The notes beneath the pieces were generated by a model. The model worked only from the letters and a program-made list of their open reading frames with translations, searched no databases and was not told the origin of the DNA. Positions 62,743 to 64,000 of a DNA stretch of 64,000 bases are shown here, piece after piece. The stretch comes from Ramlibacter sp. PS4R-6. GTDB taxonomy: Bacteria; Pseudomonadota; Gammaproteobacteria; Burkholderiales; Burkholderiaceae_C. Within the stretch, counting starts at the first letter, position 1; each line of letters begins with the position of its first letter. A program made the translations under genes and the position numbers. Where the stretch lies: contig NZ_JBBHKA010000001.1 in the NCBI RefSeq assembly GCF_037572775.1, positions 2,852,001-2,916,000 on the forward strand. The letters run 5' to 3'.

Positions 62743-64000
62743 ATGAAGGACGTCTCCTCCTGGGGCCGCCTGGAACGCAGCGCGCATCGCACGGTGCCGT
62801 TGCTGGAAAGCGATAGCCTCGCCGCTGCCATCGCGGGGTCGCCGCTGCCGGGACTGGCCTACGGGATGGGGCGCAGCTACGGCGACGCGTGCCTCAACCC
62901 CGGCGGCACGCTGTGGGAGACGGGGCGGCTGGACCGCTTCGCCTCCTTCGACGCAGCCACGGGCCTGCTCGATTGCGAAGCCGGGGTGCTGCTCGGCGAT
63001 ATCCAGCGAACCTTCGCGCCACGCGGCTGGATGCTGGCCGTCTCGCCCGGCACGCAGTTCGTGACCGTGGGCGGCGCCATCGCCAACGACGTGCACGGCA
63101 AGAACCACCATGCGCGCGGCACGTTCGGCGAGCACGTCGACGCGCTCACGCTGGTGCGCACCGACCGCCGCGTCATCGAATGCGGGCCGCAGCGCGAAAG
63201 CGGCTGGTTCGCTGCGACGGTCGGCGGGCTGGGCCTGACCGGCGTGATCGCGCGCGCCACGCTGCGGCTGGCCCGCGTGCCCGGGCCGTGGTTTGAGGTG
63301 CAGACGCTGCCCTTTCGCACGCTCGCCGACTTCTTCCGCTACTCGGACGAATCCGAAGCGGCATGGGAGCACACCGTGGCCTGGATCGATTGCCTCAGCG
63401 CCGAGGGCCGGGGCATCTTCTTTCGTGGCCGGCCCGTGCCATCCGATGCGCCACCGCCGCGGGAGCATCGCCGGCGGCTGCCGGTCGACCTGCCCCTGGT
63501 CAACCGCTTCAGCCTGCGCGCCTTCAACATGCTCTATCACGCCAAGCAGTCGCGGGCGCCGCAGCAATCCGTGCAGCACTACTCGCGCTTCCTCTACCCG
63601 CTGGACGGCATCGCCCACTGGAACCGCATCTACGGGCGGCGCGGCTTCTACCAGTACCAGTCGGTGGTGCCGCAGGGCTCGCGTGTGGAGGCGACGCGCG
63701 AAATGCTCACGCGCATCAGCCGATCAGGCGAAGGCTCTTTCCTCGCGGTGCTCAAGACCTTCGGGCGCCGCGAAGCCCCGGGGATGCTGAGTTTCCCCAT
63801 GCACGGCGTCACGCTGGCGGTGGATTTCGCGAATGCGGGGGAGCGGACCGCGAAGCTGCTGGCATCGCTCGACGACGTCGTGCGCGACGCCAAGGGCCGG
63901 CTCTACCCGGCCAAGGATGCGCGCATGCCCGCCGCGCTGTTCGAAGCCGGTTATCCGGGGCTGCAAGAATTCAAGGCGTACCGCGACCCGGGGATCAGCT
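62743..64000 (+). CDS. dprE1: DprE1-like FAD-binding oxidase (decaprenylphosphoryl-ribose 2'-oxidase type); 3' end outside the window
   Basis: From ATG 62743, 419 residues are visible and the frame is still open at the window edge; the family has about 430-460. The start MKDVSSWGRLERSA matches the SWGR beginning of DprE1. The FAD domain shows GMGRSYGDACLNPGG, VSPGTQFVTVGGAIANDVHGKNHH (HGK is the FAD contact) and FAATVGGLGLTGVI. The substrate domain has SFPMHGVTLAVDF and GRLYPAKDAR. Lys391 matches catalytic Lys418 of M. tuberculosis DprE1, while Cys387, the target of covalent benzothiazinones, is Ala359 here. It would oxidise polyprenylphosphoryl-ribose; a DprE2-like reductase is expected just outside the window. 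Confidence 0.82.
   Translation, partial: MKDVSSWGRLERSAHRTVPLLESDSLAAAIAGSPLPGLAYGMGRSYGDACLNPGGTLWETGRLDRFASFDAATGLLDCEAGVLLGDIQRTFAPRGWMLAVSPGTQFVTVGGAIANDVHGKNHHARGTFGEHVDALTLVRTDRRVIECGPQRESGWFAATVGGLGLTGVIARATLRLARVPGPWFEVQTLPFRTLADFFRYSDESEAAWEHTVAWIDCLSAEGRGIFFRGRPVPSDAPPPREHRRRLPVDLPLVNRFSLRAFNMLYHAKQSRAPQQSVQHYSRFLYPLDGIAHWNRIYGRRGFYQYQSVVPQGSRVEATREMLTRISRSGEGSFLAVLKTFGRREAPGMLSFPMHGVTLAVDFANAGERTAKLLASLDDVVRDAKGRLYPAKDARMPAALFEAGYPGLQEFKAYRDPGIS

Overview
The window is very GC-rich, densely packed DNA from a betaproteobacterium, most likely Burkholderiales/Comamonadaceae (Ramlibacter- or Variovorax-like; this is inferred from gene content and order, not from an rRNA gene). Pointers are the iscRSUA-hscBA-fdx cluster preceded by a small tyrosine phosphatase, a pyruvate dehydrogenase E3 with its own lipoyl domain, a betaproteobacterial proteasome homologue, an intracellular PHA depolymerase, and the PrpE / propionyl-CoA carboxylase / methylmalonyl-CoA mutase set. 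No transposase, phage gene, CRISPR array or rRNA was seen. One tRNA (Val, CAC) is present. No gap between genes exceeds about 200 bases, and several convergent gene pairs overlap at their stop codons.

Layout. 1-2601: the 3' end of an outer-membrane barrel gene and a FecR-domain protein with a huge Pro-Thr-Pro-Ala repeat tail. 2611-5808 (minus): a degenerate GGDEF protein, an isochorismatase-like hydrolase and propionyl-CoA synthetase. 5919-7726: a receiver-histidine kinase and NarL-type regulator pair. 7716-9855: a sugar dehydrogenase, an NlpC/P60 peptidase and a small unknown gene. 9859-16677 (minus): the pyruvate dehydrogenase operon aceE-aceF-(proteasome homologue)-lpdA. 16875-20044: a divergent PAS kinase/FixJ-type regulator pair. 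20054-23671: folD, an M3 oligopeptidase and a DUF4124-glutaredoxin protein. 23668-25402: rpiA and pyrD, with overlapping divergent starts. 25390-29433 (minus): N-formylglutamate amidohydrolase, an LhgO-like oxidase and a TonB receptor in overlapping order. 29522-31973: a methyltransferase, tRNA-Val, dnaQ and an SDR. 32007-37869 (minus): the ISC iron-sulfur cluster operon under IscR plus a phosphatase. 37907-42066: an FkbM methyltransferase, uvrB and an aromatic aminotransferase. 42190-44156: PHA depolymerase coupled to an RnfB-like ferredoxin. 44153-49319 (minus): a 2-oxoacid:acceptor oxidoreductase operon with an NAD(P)H-linked flavoprotein and a CBS protein. 49422-59232 (minus): a tightly coupled methylmalonyl-CoA operon of nine reading frames. 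59342-59980: a divergent GntR/FadR-type regulator. 60024-64000: a GT-C glycosyltransferase, a UbiA-family phosphoribosyltransferase and a DprE1-like oxidase, which together look like a decaprenyl-phosphoryl-D-arabinose pathway; the window ends inside the last gene.

How they fit. Central carbon metabolism dominates: PrpE makes propionyl-CoA, PccA/PccB carboxylate it, an epimerase-like protein and methylmalonyl-CoA mutase with its chaperone MeaB take it to succinyl-CoA, the PDH complex makes acetyl-CoA, and PhaZ releases stored hydroxybutyrate. The ISC system would supply clusters to the many Fe-S proteins here. The least expected parts are the proteasome homologue inside the PDH operon, envelope-type enzymes and a 31-codon reading frame woven into the methylmalonyl-CoA operon, and the arabinose-donor-like cluster at the right edge.
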